Assembly: GCA_963784805.1 (NCBI GenBank)
Contig: CAWASR010000005.1
Span: 1 to 64,000, forward strand
Source of the DNA: Roseiarcus sp963784805
Lineage (GTDB): Bacteria; Pseudomonadota; Alphaproteobacteria; Rhizobiales; Beijerinckiaceae
DNA length: 64,000 nt
Direction: 5' to 3'
Position 1 is the stretch's first letter, and every line of letters starts with the position of its first letter. Under the pieces are notes generated by a model, which worked only from the letters and a program-made list of their open reading frames with translations, did not search any database and was not told the origin of the DNA. A program made the position numbers and the translations under genes. Positions 49,825 to 59,085 of the stretch are shown piece by piece.

Positions 49825-50496
49825 ATGAAACATAAGCTTTTTTTGACAATTCTGCCTTTGGTCGGGGCCATGGCTTTTGCTCGGCATGCGCAAGCCGACA
49901 CCATCAACGTCTCGTTCAACGGCCCGGGAGTCAGTGGGGCGCTCGTGCTGACCTATGGCCCGGCGACGGATGCGAAGTATTCCAACGCCTATGAAGTCAC
50001 CGGAATCAGTGGCTCCTTTTCCGACTCTAACAATGGCCTCAACATCGTCAACGCGCCGGTCGGCTCGCTGGTAGCAATCAACCACGCCACACCGGAATCA
50101 ACAAATCTCCTGGCGCCGAACGATTTTAGCAGGTTCGCGGTCGCGTCAGGCCTGTCCCCCCAAAATAATGGCTTCCTGACCTACGATAACCTCTTCTGGC
50201 CCGGCGGATCGCCGCAGACCGCGTCTGACTACCCCCCGCATGGCGGGTTCCTGGACATCTACGGTCTGATGTTCAACATCGGCGGCGGTGACGTGGTTGA
50301 TTTCTGGAGCAACGGCGGGGACTACGGTGTCGCTGTCGCCACCTCCGCTGTGGCGCTGGACTATGTTGGGGGCGGTGTGACGGCGTCGACGCCGGAGCCC
50401 TCGACTTGGGCGATGATGGCGCTCGGCTTCGCCGGTCTGGGCTTCGTGGGGCATCGTAAGGCGAAGCGCAGAACGCCTGCTCCTTCTGCGGCCTGA
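49825..50496 (+). CDS. PEP-CTERM sorting domain protein
   Basis: The 223-residue exported protein starts with a signal peptide (MKHKLFLTILPLVGAMAFAR, cleavage near AQA) and ends with a PEP-CTERM anchor: ASTPEPSTWAMMALGFAGLG, FVGHRKAKRR, i.e. PEP motif, membrane helix and basic tail. Such proteins are processed by exosortase (EpsH) and are usually linked to exopolysaccharide. The mature part is Gly/Asn/Ser-rich with no enzyme motif. No exosortase gene lies in the window. AAGGAAAAGG precedes ATG 49825. Confidence 0.92.
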   Translation: MKHKLFLTILPLVGAMAFARHAQADTINVSFNGPGVSGALVLTYGPATDAKYSNAYEVTGISGSFSDSNNGLNIVNAPVGSLVAINHATPESTNLLAPNDFSRFAVASGLSPQNNGFLTYDNLFWPGGSPQTASDYPPHGGFLDIYGLMFNIGGGDVVDFWSNGGDYGVAVATSAVALDYVGGGVTASTPEPSTWAMMALGFAGLGFVGHRKAKRRTPAPSAA

Positions 50497-50522
50497 TTCC
50501 CGACCGCCGCATTTCGTTTTGG

Positions 50523-50554
50523 AAGACCGCCCATGAGGCGGTCTTTCTTTTTTG
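50523..50554 (+). terminator. Intrinsic terminator after the PEP-CTERM gene
   Basis: AAGACCGCC (50523-50531) and GGCGGTCTT (50537-50545) form a 9-bp perfect stem around CATGA, followed by TCTTTTTT. It lies 27 bases after the stop codon. Confidence 0.9.
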
Positions 50555-50729
50555 CGAGACCTTGCCCGGCGCAGGACGCCTGAAAAGGAAATGACCGCAG
50601 AACCGCGATCGCGGCTCGATGATTTCGGCGCCGAGCCCTTGATTTTATCGCCGGGGCGTCTTTGCTTGTCATTGCCGTTGAAAGACGGCCTACGCCGCCG
50701 GACGCCGCTCGATAGCCGGGGAGGAGACA

Positions 50730-52587
50730 ATGGCGCGCATCAAGCTGACCTTCGGACCGCCGGACGTGATGGTGGAGCGCCGGCCCGACGGCGTCATGCT
50801 GGCGCGCTCTCCCCATCCTTTGGGCCCGCATCCTCGCGCGATGACCGACTGGCTCGACCATTGGGCCAGGCTCGCGCCCGAGCGGGTCTTTCTCGCGGAG
50901 CGCTCGGGCGAGCAGTGGCGCAAGCTGACCTACGCCCAAGCCCGCGAGGCGGCGCGCAGGATCGCGCAAGGCCTGATCGACCGCGGGCTCAGCGTCGAGC
51001 GGCCGGTCGCGATCCTGTCCGGAAATAGCGTCGACCACGCGCTGTTCGGGCTCGGCGCCATGATCGCCGGCGTGCCCTACGCGCCGATTTCGCCCCCGTA
51101 TTCGCTGGTCGCCAAGGATTTCGCCAAGCTGAAGGCGATCATCGCCGTCCTGACCCCGGGCCTCGCCTTCGTCGACGACGGCGCTCCCTTTGCGCGGGCG
51201 ATCGAAGCGGCGCTGCCAGGGGACGTGGAGGTGGTCGCGCGTGTGAACCCGCCAGCCACGCGCCAATCGACCCTTCTCGACGCGCTGTTGGCGAAGCCGG
51301 CCGGGCCAGAGGTCGACGCCGCGCAGGCGAAGGTTAGCCCGGATACGATCGCCAAGCTGCTGTTCACGTCGGGCTCGACCGGCGCCCCCAAGGGCGTCAT
51401 CAACACCCAAGCGATGATGACATCGAACCAGGCGATGGTTCGCGCGGTCAATCCGAGCTACGGCGCCGAGCCGCCGGTGCTGCTCGACTGGCTGCCGTGG
51501 AGCCACACGTTCGGCGGCAACAACAATTTCAATCTGGTGCTGTCGAACGGCGGCTCGTTTTATATCGACGGCGGCCGGCCGCTGCCCGGCGCGATCGAAG
51601 AGACGGTCAGAAACTTGAGCGAGGTGTCGCCGAGCGTCTATTACAACGTGCCGCGAGGCTTCGAGATGTTGCTGCCCTATCTCCACGCCGACGAGGGCTT
51701 GCGCCGGAGCCTGTTCGGCAGGCTGCAATCCTTCTGCTACGCCGGCGCCGCGCTGTCGCCGCATGTGCGCCAGGAATACGAGCGGCTCGGGCGCGAGACG
51801 ATCGGCGAGGCCGTTCCGATGCTGACCTCCTTTGGTTCGACCGAGACCGGGCCGTCGGCGATCAGCGTGACGAATCGCGCGCGCGATCCCGGCGTCGTCG
51901 GCATTCCCAACCCCGGGGTCGAGATCAAGCTCGTTCCCAACGCCGGCAAGCTCGAGGCGCGGATCAGGAGCCCGAGCGTCACCCCCGGCTATTGGCGTCA
52001 GCCGGAACTGACCCGGGCCGCCTTCGACGAGGAGGGCTATTATTGCTTCGGCGACGCGCTGCGCTTCGTCGACGACAACGATCCAGGACGGGGCTTTCTG
52101 TTCGACGGGCGGGTGGCTGAGGACTTCAAGCTCGCAACCGGCACCTGGGTCAGCGTCGGCCCGCTGCGGTCCAGGTTCGTCGCCCATTGCGCGCCCTATG
52201 TCAGCGACGTCGTGGTGGCCGGCCACGATCGTGACGACGCGGCCGCGCTCGTCGTTCCGAACCTCGCCGCCTGCCGCGAGCTGGCGGGCGGCCCGAGAGG
52301 GCGAGGCGGGCGCCGCCGCAGTTCTGGCGAGTGAAGCCGTTCGGACGAAGTTCGCCGACCTGCTCGCCGCCTTCAACCGGGCCGCGGGCGGCAGCTCGGG
52401 CCGTTTCGCCCGCATCATCCTGCTCGAAGATCCGCCTTCGCTCGACACGGGAGAAATGACCGACAAGGGCTCGATCAACCAGCGCGCGGCGCTGAAGCTC
52501 CGGGCCGCGACGGTCGAAGAGCTTTACGCGACAAGCCCTTCGCCGCGCGTGATCGCAGAGCGCCTGAAAGAAGGAGCCGCGCCATGA
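50730..52587 (+). pseudogene. Feruloyl-CoA synthase-like acyl-CoA ligase, one frameshift near the C-terminus
   Basis: The ligase has the adenylation P-loop LLFTSGSTGAPKGVINT, the aromatic motif LLDWLPWSHTFGGNNNFN, VPMLTSFGSTETGPSAI and YYCFGDALRFVD, fitting the feruloyl-CoA synthase group that activates aromatic or other acids to CoA thioesters. The first frame stops at 52334 after LAACRELAGG; the expected end, REGEAGAAAVLASEAVRTKF to TGEMTDKGSINQRAALKLRA with the catalytic Lys, is in the next frame and stops at 52587. A one-base indel near 52290 explains this. GGGGAGGAG precedes ATG 50730. As written the enzyme would lose its C-terminal lid. The following gene overlaps the restored stop by ATGA. 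Confidence 0.82.
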
Positions 52588-53456
52588 AGGTCGACGACCT
52601 CGTCGCCATCGACGTCCATACCCATGCGGAAGTCTCGTGCCGGCAGCCCGCCGACGCCTTCTGGCAGCCCTACGAGGACGCCGCGAACAAATATTTCAAG
52701 GCCGGAAAGCGCCCGACCATCGCCGAGACGGTCGCCTATTACCGCGAGCGAAAGATCGGCCTCGTGATGTTCACGGTCGACAGCGAATTTGAGATCGGCA
52801 ACCGGCGCATCCCCAATGAGGAAGTGGCTGAGGCCGCCGCAGCCAACGCCGACATGATGATGGCCTTCGCCTCGATCGATCCGCATAAGGGCAAAATGGG
52901 CGTGCGCGAGGCGCGCGACCTGATCAAAGCGGGCCTCATTAAGGGGTTCAAATTTCATCCGACCGTGCAGGGCTTTTTCCCCAACGACCGCATGGCCTAC
53001 GGCCTCTATGAGGTCATCGCCGAACACAAGCTGCCGGCGCTGTTCCACAGCGGCCATTCCGGGATCGGCACGGGCATGCCGGGCGGCGGGGGCCTCAGGC
53101 TCAAATACTCGAACCCGATCCACATCGACGACGTCGCAGTCGACTTCCCCGACATGACGATCATCATCGCCCATCCCTCGTGGCCGTGGCAGGACGAGGC
53201 GCTGTCGGTCTGCCTGCACAAGCCCAACGTCTATATCGACCTCTCCGGCTGGAGCCCGAAGTATTTTCCGCCGCAGCTCGTTCAGTACGCCAACAGCCAG
53301 CTCAAGACCAAGATGCTGTTCGGCTCGGATTTCCCGCTGATCGCGCCCGACCGCTGGATCAAGGACTTCAGAGAAGCCGGGTTCAAGCCGGAGGTGCACG
53401 ATCTGATTCTGAAAGAGAACGCGATCCGGGCGCTGAAGATCGACGCCGCGGCGTGA
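52584..53456 (+). CDS. Amidohydrolase family protein (amidohydrolase_2 / ACMSD-like)
   Basis: The 290-residue TIM-barrel protein has VAIDVHTHAE (HxH metal site), GLIKGFKFHPTVQGFFPN, LPALFHSGHSGIG, IIIAHPSWPWQDE and MLFGSDFPLIAP, the layout of ACMSD/4-oxalomesaconate-hydratase-like enzymes that decarboxylate or hydrate aromatic-pathway acids. The start overlaps the upstream stop (ATGA) and its own stop overlaps the next start (GTGA), so the ligase, amidohydrolase and hydrolase are translationally coupled. That coupling suggests the ligase frame is, or recently was, functional. Confidence 0.88.
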   Translation: MKVDDLVAIDVHTHAEVSCRQPADAFWQPYEDAANKYFKAGKRPTIAETVAYYRERKIGLVMFTVDSEFEIGNRRIPNEEVAEAAAANADMMMAFASIDPHKGKMGVREARDLIKAGLIKGFKFHPTVQGFFPNDRMAYGLYEVIAEHKLPALFHSGHSGIGTGMPGGGGLRLKYSNPIHIDDVAVDFPDMTIIIAHPSWPWQDEALSVCLHKPNVYIDLSGWSPKYFPPQLVQYANSQLKTKMLFGSDFPLIAPDRWIKDFREAGFKPEVHDLILKENAIRALKIDAAA

Positions 53457-54277
53457 AGGCCGTCACGACGTTCGGGTGGATTGACCGCCAACGCGGCGAC
53501 ATCGTCGCCGACGGCAAGCGCCTTGAGGCGGTCGCCTATGGCCCGCCGCCCGAATCGGCGCCGACCATCGTCCTGCTGCACGAAGGGCTCGGGTGCGTCG
53601 CGTTGTGGCGCGACTTTCCGGTCAGGCTGGCGGCGGCGACCGGCTGGGGCGTCTTCGCCTATTCGCGCGCCGGCTATGGCCAGTCCGACCCGGTCGATCT
53701 GCCGCGCCCGCTCGACTATATGACCCGCGAGGCGCGCTCGAGCCTGCCTCGGGTTCTCGACGTCATCGGCTTTCAGCGGGGGATGCTGCTCGGCCACAGC
53801 GACGGCGCGTCGATTGCCGCGATCTACGCCGGCGAGCATGTGGACGAACGCGTCAGGGGTCTCGTGCTGATGGCGCCGCACCTCTTCTCCGAAGGGCTCG
53901 GCCTCGCCTCGATCGCCGAGGCCAAGCGCGCCTATGAGACAGGCGGCCTGCGCGCGAAGCTCGCCCGATATCACGCCGATGTCGACAGCGCCTTCCTGGG
54001 CTGGAACGGCGCGTGGCTCGATCCCGGCTTCAAGGCCTGGAACATCGAAGAGATCGTCGATCGCTGGCGGGTCCCTGCGCTGCTCATCCAGGGCGCGGAC
54101 GACCAATATGGAACAATCGCGCAGATCCGCGCGATAGAAGCGCGCACGCCCGCGCCGGTCGAAAGCCTGATCCTCAAGGGGCGCCGCCATTCGCCGCATC
54201 TCGAAAGGCCCCAGGAGACGCTCGACGCGATCGCCGCGTTTTGCGCCAAGATCGCGACAGGCGAAAGGGAGTCATGA
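53453..54277 (+). CDS. Alpha/beta hydrolase in CoA catabolic operon
   Basis: The 274-residue hydrolase starts at GTG 53453 (VKAVTTFGWIDRQRGDIVAD). It has the HG-type oxyanion segment IVLLHEGLGCVALWRDFPV, the nucleophile elbow LLGHSDGASIAAIY with Ser, Asp in LLIQGADDQYGT and His in KGRRHSPHLERPQ. HEGLG is the variant typical of esterases in aromatic and terpenoid degradation clusters. It may hydrolyse an ester or thioester intermediate made by neighbouring enzymes. Confidence 0.88.
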   Translation: MKAVTTFGWIDRQRGDIVADGKRLEAVAYGPPPESAPTIVLLHEGLGCVALWRDFPVRLAAATGWGVFAYSRAGYGQSDPVDLPRPLDYMTREARSSLPRVLDVIGFQRGMLLGHSDGASIAAIYAGEHVDERVRGLVLMAPHLFSEGLGLASIAEAKRAYETGGLRAKLARYHADVDSAFLGWNGAWLDPGFKAWNIEEIVDRWRVPALLIQGADDQYGTIAQIRAIEARTPAPVESLILKGRRHSPHLERPQETLDAIAAFCAKIATGERES

Positions 54278-54279
54278 CA

Positions 54280-55341
54280 ATGCTTGCGGCGCGCATTCAC
54301 GGCCACGGGGGCAACGAGGTTGTGCGGCTCGACGAATTGCCCGTCCCAGCGCGGCAGTCTGGCGAGGTTCGGATCCGCATCCTCGCGGGCGGGCTCAACC
54401 GGGTCGATCTCTATATGCGCAACAGCGGCGCGGGCATCACCCATCGACTGCCGATCATCCTCGGGCTCGACGGCGCCGGCGTGATCGACGAGGCGGACGC
54501 CGGCTCGGCCTTCCGCACGGGCGATCCGGTCGTCATCTATCCCGGGCAGCCGTGCGGCCTCTGCGAATTCTGTCGGAAGGGCGAAGAAGTGCTCTGTGCG
54601 CGGGGCCGCATTTTCGGCGAGCAGGTTGACGGGACCTTCGCCGAGTTCGTCTGCGCGCCGGAGGGAAGCGTCCTGCGCAAGCCCGAAAGTCTCAATTTCG
54701 TCGAGGGAGCCTCTCTCAGCGTCGCCTGGCTCACGGCGTGGAGAATGATCGAGACCAAGGCGCGCTTGAAGCCGGGCGAGACGGCGCTCATCTTCGGCGT
54801 CGGCGGCTCGGTCTCGCTGGCGGCGACGCAGATCGCAAACGCGCTCGGCGCGCGGACGATCGTCACATCGCGCGACGCGGCGAAGCTCGAACGGGCGCGC
54901 GGCCTCGGCGCCGCCGAGATCGTCCAGGACATCGGCGGCGACCTCGCCGACCGGGTGATGGAGATCACGGGAAAACGCGGCGTCGACGTCGTCATCGAGA
55001 ACGTCGGCAAGGCCGTCTGGCCCGCGGCGATGCGCTCGCTCGTGCGCGGCGGGCGGCTCGTCACCTGCGGGGCGACGAGCGGCGACGATCCGTCCGCCGA
55101 TCTTCGCCGTCTGTTCATCCGGCAGCTGCAGGTTCTCGGCTCGACCCTCGGCAACCGCTCGGAATTTCAGGCCGTGATCGACTTTATCGCCGAGAAGGGG
55201 CTGAAGCCCCATATCGACCAGGTCTTTCCGCTCGGCGCCGTTCACGCCGCGCTCGACCGCCTGGAGTCGGGGCGCCAGTTCGGCAAGATCGGCCTGACGA
55301 TGGGCGAGGCTCAGGTTCTGACTGCCCCGCCTCACTCATGA
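54280..55341 (+). CDS. Zinc-type alcohol dehydrogenase / quinone oxidoreductase-like protein
   Basis: The 353-residue medium-chain dehydrogenase has the structural zinc loop PGQPCGLCEFCRKGEEVLCA with four Cys and the NAD(P) motif ALIFGVGGSVSLAATQIANA (a variant of GxGxxG). The catalytic-zinc Cys is replaced: the region reads GLNRVDLYMRNSGAG, as in the quinone oxidoreductase-like branch, so it may be an enoyl reductase acting without catalytic zinc. GGGAG lies eight bases before ATG 54280; the ATG at 54274 overlaps the previous stop and is an alternative. It ends six bases inside the convergent msrA. Confidence 0.87.
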   Translation: MLAARIHGHGGNEVVRLDELPVPARQSGEVRIRILAGGLNRVDLYMRNSGAGITHRLPIILGLDGAGVIDEADAGSAFRTGDPVVIYPGQPCGLCEFCRKGEEVLCARGRIFGEQVDGTFAEFVCAPEGSVLRKPESLNFVEGASLSVAWLTAWRMIETKARLKPGETALIFGVGGSVSLAATQIANALGARTIVTSRDAAKLERARGLGAAEIVQDIGGDLADRVMEITGKRGVDVVIENVGKAVWPAAMRSLVRGGRLVTCGATSGDDPSADLRRLFIRQLQVLGSTLGNRSEFQAVIDFIAEKGLKPHIDQVFPLGAVHAALDRLESGRQFGKIGLTMGEAQVLTAPPHS

Positions 55342-56049
55342 TCGCGCACCGACCAGCGCCGGGTCGGCGCGGTAGAGTTCGGGAAACAATCGCTTCAGAT
55401 TTTCGATCTTCGGCAGATCGTTGACGACGATATACGGATAGGTCCGATTCTTCGCCAGAAAGTCCTGGTGATAGTCCTCGGCGCGGTAGAACGTCTTGCC
55501 CGGCTCGATGGTGGTGACGATTTTGGCGCTGAACGCGTGGTCGTTGTCGAGCTGGGCGATGTAGTCCTTCGCCACCCGCGCCTGCTGGTCGCTCTGCGGG
55601 AAAATCGCCGAGCGGTATTGGGCGCCTTCGTCCGGCCCCTGATAGTTGAGCTCGGTCGGATCATGCGCGACCGAGAAAAATACCTGTAGGATTCGCCCAT
55701 AGCTGATTTTGTGCGGATCGAAGGTGATCTTGACCGACTCCGCGTGACCGGTCTTGCCGGTGCTGGTCATCTGGTAATGCGCGGTCGCCTTGGCGCCGCC
55801 GTCATATCCGGAGACCGCGCTGGTCACGCCGTCGACATGCTGGAACACGCCCTGCACGCCCCAGAAGCATCCGCCGGCGAGGACCGCAACCTCCGAGGTC
55901 GAAGCGCCCGCCGGTTCGTCGACCGCGGGCGGCGGGACGACCCGCGCGACTTCGGCGGTCGATCGTGTCGCGGCGAAGCCAAGAGCCATCAGCACCGCGC
56001 CGGCGACCAGCGCCACGCCGCTGGAATGGTTCGTCAATCGTGAGATCAT
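55336..56049 (-). CDS. msrA: Peptide methionine sulfoxide reductase A, exported
   Basis: The 237-residue MsrA has the catalytic motif AGGCFWGVQGVFQHVDGVTS and the family blocks GYDGGAKATAHYQMTSTGKT, GHAESVKITFDP and YRAEDYHQDFLAKN. An N-terminal hydrophobic segment (GVALVAGAVLMALGFAATRS) is a signal peptide or anchor, so it repairs methionine-S-sulfoxide in the envelope. It lies 37 bases downstream of msrB on the same strand; together they cover both sulfoxide isomers. It overlaps the end of the convergent dehydrogenase gene. Confidence 0.94.
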   Translation of the reverse strand: MISRLTNHSSGVALVAGAVLMALGFAATRSTAEVARVVPPPAVDEPAGASTSEVAVLAGGCFWGVQGVFQHVDGVTSAVSGYDGGAKATAHYQMTSTGKTGHAESVKITFDPHKISYGRILQVFFSVAHDPTELNYQGPDEGAQYRSAIFPQSDQQARVAKDYIAQLDNDHAFSAKIVTTIEPGKTFYRAEDYHQDFLAKNRTYPYIVVNDLPKIENLKRLFPELYRADPALVGARS

Positions 56050-56086
56050 AGCCGAACTCCTGAGTTGATCCTAAGGTCAACGCGTC

Positions 56087-56581
56087 TCAGGCCGAAGCCG
56101 GCCTGAACGACAGCGCGACGCCGTTCATGCAATACCGCAGCCCGGTCGGCTTCGGCCCGTCGTCGAAAACGTGGCCGAGGTGGCCGTCGCAGCGCCGGCA
56201 GCTCACCGCGCTGCGGGTCATGCCGAATGACCGGTCGGTTTTTGTGTTGACGGCGTTGTCCAGCGGCGCCCAGAAGCTCGGCCAGCCGGTGCCGCTGTCG
56301 AATTTGGTCGCCGAGGAGAAGAGGTCGTTGCCGCATCCCGCGCAGGCGAAAATCCCCTTCCGCTCTTCATGCAGAAGTGGGCTGGTAAATGGAGGCTCGG
56401 TCCCGTCCTTGCGCAGGACCGCGTATTGGGCGGGCGTCAGCAGTTTGCGCCATTCCGCGTCGCTGCGGACGACATGACCCTCCATCGCGGGCCAGGCGGC
56501 CCGAATCGGCAGAAGACTTGCGCCCGCGCCCGCGGCCAGCCCGCGAACCGCGCCGCTCAGCGCCGCGCGACGTGTCAACAT
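56087..56581 (-). CDS. msrB: Peptide methionine sulfoxide reductase B, exported
   Basis: The 164-residue MsrB has two zinc CxxC pairs (FACAGCGNDLF and AVSCRRCDGHLGHVF), the GTGWPSFWAPL strand and the catalytic Cys in LRYCMNGVALSF. The N-terminus LTRRAALSGAVRGLAAGAGA is a signal peptide with a twin-arginine character, which would suit export of a folded zinc protein. It precedes msrA. The start is ATG 56581 with GAGG six bases upstream; ATG codons at 56584 and 56593 are alternatives. Confidence 0.93.
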   Translation of the reverse strand: MLTRRAALSGAVRGLAAGAGASLLPIRAAWPAMEGHVVRSDAEWRKLLTPAQYAVLRKDGTEPPFTSPLLHEERKGIFACAGCGNDLFSSATKFDSGTGWPSFWAPLDNAVNTKTDRSFGMTRSAVSCRRCDGHLGHVFDDGPKPTGLRYCMNGVALSFRPASA

Positions 56582-56858
56582 CATCAACCTCATTAGTTAG
56601 CGGAATCTGGGGACGATTTCCCCGTCCGCAATGCCTATACGCGTCGGATGCGGGCGGGTTACAGGATCGGGCGAACTTTTTCGGCTCGCCGCGCCCCGTT
56701 GGCGCCTGTCATGAGCGCCGAGGGCGATCGCCGGCCGATCCCCGGGAGTTGACCGGGCGACGCGGCTTGCTTCAAACATAAGGTTCAGCGTCGCGAAGCG
56801 TCACAGCGCGCCCCACGATCTTTTGGCTTCATCTTAGCGCCGACGCGGGAGGAACCCC

Positions 56859-58937
56859 ATGGCTGCGATCAATTCCGTCGCTGAGCTGACGATGGATGGG
56901 GACGTCGCCATCGTCGCCATCGACTCGCCGCCGGTCAACGCGCTGTCCCAGGCCGTTCGCGACGGCCTCAAACGCGGCGTCGAGGCGGCAAACGCAAACG
57001 GCGCGGTCAAGGCGATCGTGATCATCTGCGCCGGGCGGACCTTCATCGCCGGCGCCGACATTTCCGAATTCGGCAAGCCCCCCGCCGCGCCCTATCTTCC
57101 GGAGGTGCTCGATCGGATCGAGAACGCGGGGAAGCCGGTGATCGCAGCCATTCACGGAACGGCGCTCGGCGGCGGCTTCGAGGTGGCGTTGACGGCGCAT
57201 TACCGCATCGCGGTCCCTTCGGCCAAATGCGGCCTGCCCGAAATCAAGCTCGGCCTCATCCCTGGCGCCGGCGGCACCCAGCGCCTGCCGCGTCTGATCG
57301 GAGTCGAAAAGGCGCTGGACGTCATCCTGTCCGGCTCGCCCTTCGGCGCGCGCGAGGCCAGGGAATGGGGCGTCGTCGACGAACTCGCCGGGGAAGGCGA
57401 ATTGCGCGAATCCGCGCTTGCCTTCGCGCGCCGCCTGATCGCCGAGAAGGCGCCGTTGCGCAAGGTGCGCGACCGCTCCGACAAGCTCGAGGCCGCGCGC
57501 GGTCATCCGGAGATCTTCGATGCGATCCGCAAGGCCAACGCCCGGAAGTTCCGCGGCTTCGAGGCGTGGGAAAAGGCGATCGTATCGGTCAGGAACGCCG
57601 TCGAGCTACCGTTCGACGAGGGGATCCTCAAGGAGCGCGAGATGTTCATGGCGCTGCTTGGGACCACCCAGTCGAAGGCGCAGCGGCACGTCTTCTTCGC
57701 CGAGCGCCAGGCCGCAAGAATCGGAGATATCGGGCCCGACGACCCGACCCGGCGAATTGCGAAGGTCGCCGTGATCGGCGCCGGCACGATGGGCGGCGGC
57801 ATCGCGATGAATTTCCTCAGCGCCGGCATTCCCGTCGCCATCATCGAGACTTCGAAAGAGGCGCTCGACCGAGGCGTTTCGATCATGCGCCGAAACTATG
57901 AAAACACCGCAAAGAAAGGACGCCTGACGATGCCCGAAGTCGAGGAGCGGATGGGCCGGCTCGCGCCCTCGCTCGATTTCGGCGATCTGGCTAGCGCTGA
58001 CCTGGTGATCGAGGCGGCCTACGAAGACATGGAGCTGAAGAAGAGCATTTTCGAGCGGCTCGACGCGATCGCCAAGCCCGGCGCGATACTCGCCTCCAAC
58101 ACCTCCTATCTCGACATCGACGCCATCGCGGCCAAGACCAAGCGGCCCGAGGACGTGCTCGGCATGCATTTCTTCTCGCCGGCCAACGTGATGCGCCTGT
58201 TGGAGATCGTGCGCGGGGCGAAGACGTCGAAGCCGGTTCTGGCGACGGTCGCCAAGCTCGCGCCCAGGATCGGCAAAGTCGGAGTCGTCGTCGGCGTCTG
58301 TCATGGCTTCGTCGGCAACCGGATGCTGGCCGAGCGCCAGCGCGAGGCGATGAAGCTGATCCTCGAAGGCGCGACCCCCTGGGACGTCGATCGCGTGATC
58401 ACGGATTTCGGCATGCCGATGGGGCCGTTTGCGATGAGCGATCTCGCCGGCCTCGACATCGGCTGGTCGGCCGCGACGTCGAAGCGCGCAACCATCCGCG
58501 AAATCCTGTGCGAGGAGGGTCGGCGCGGGCAGAAGACCGGCGCCGGCTTCTACGACTACGACGAGGCGCGCAACGCCAAGCCCTCGGCGCATGTGGAGGC
58601 GATCATCCACGAGTTTGCGGCCTCCAAGGGGATCGAACGGCGCAAGATCGGCGATGCCGAAATCCTCGAGCGCTGCACCTATCCGATGATCAACGAGGGC
58701 GCGAAAATCCTCGAAGAGGGCAAGGCGCAGCGCGCCTCCGACATCGACATCGTCTGGATCTACGGCTACGGCTGGCCCGTCTATCGCGGCGGCCCGATGT
58801 TCTACGCCGACACGGTGGGCTTGAAGACCGTGCTCGAAAAGTTGCGGGCGTTCCAGGCCAGGTTCGGCGACGATTTCAAGCCTGCGCCGCTCTTGGAGAA
58901 ATTGGCGAACGAAGGCGGCGCGTTTTCAAGGCCATAG
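56859..58937 (+). CDS. 3-hydroxyacyl-CoA dehydrogenase / enoyl-CoA hydratase fusion (FadB/FadJ-like)
   Basis: The 692-residue bifunctional enzyme starts with an enoyl-CoA hydratase domain: FIAGADISEFGKPP for the oxyanion region, then catalytic Glu residues in LGGGFEVALTAHYRIAVPSA and CGLPEIKLGLIPGAGG. It continues with a dehydrogenase domain: NAD motif VAVIGAGTMGGGIAMNFLSA, VIEAAYEDMELKKSIF, SNTSYLDID, the catalytic His in GMHFFSPANVMRLLEIV, and the C-terminal KTGAGFYDYD and GYGWPVYRGGPMFYAD. It carries out two steps of beta-oxidation. With the thiolase downstream it completes the cycle for products of the ligase operon at 50.7 kb. Confidence 0.95.
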   Translation: MAAINSVAELTMDGDVAIVAIDSPPVNALSQAVRDGLKRGVEAANANGAVKAIVIICAGRTFIAGADISEFGKPPAAPYLPEVLDRIENAGKPVIAAIHGTALGGGFEVALTAHYRIAVPSAKCGLPEIKLGLIPGAGGTQRLPRLIGVEKALDVILSGSPFGAREAREWGVVDELAGEGELRESALAFARRLIAEKAPLRKVRDRSDKLEAARGHPEIFDAIRKANARKFRGFEAWEKAIVSVRNAVELPFDEGILKEREMFMALLGTTQSKAQRHVFFAERQAARIGDIGPDDPTRRIAKVAVIGAGTMGGGIAMNFLSAGIPVAIIETSKEALDRGVSIMRRNYENTAKKGRLTMPEVEERMGRLAPSLDFGDLASADLVIEAAYEDMELKKSIFERLDAIAKPGAILASNTSYLDIDAIAAKTKRPEDVLGMHFFSPANVMRLLEIVRGAKTSKPVLATVAKLAPRIGKVGVVVGVCHGFVGNRMLAERQREAMKLILEGATPWDVDRVITDFGMPMGPFAMSDLAGLDIGWSAATSKRATIREILCEEGRRGQKTGAGFYDYDEARNAKPSAHVEAIIHEFAASKGIERRKIGDAEILERCTYPMINEGAKILEEGKAQRASDIDIVWIYGYGWPVYRGGPMFYADTVGLKTVLEKLRAFQARFGDDFKPAPLLEKLANEGGAFSRP

Positions 58938-58989
58938 CGCCGTTTGTGTCGAGTGTCCTCTTCCGGCGCCTTAGGGCGTGCGAAAAAAC

Positions 58990-59007
58990 GCCCGTCGTTC
59001 GACGGGC
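58990..59007. other. Stem-loop between fadB-like and thiolase genes
   Basis: GCCCGTC-GTTC-GACGGGC is a 7-bp stem with a 4-base loop. On the plus strand only TTT follows; on the minus strand it is followed by TTTTTT after CG. It may reduce read-through into the thiolase gene or act as a terminator for antisense transcripts. Confidence 0.5.
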
Positions 59008-59085
59008 TTTGCGGCCACCTTCCCCCGCGAGTGGGAGCGGGTCGGAGTGAGGGCAAACGAAATATAGTGAATTCGGAGAGCCAAC

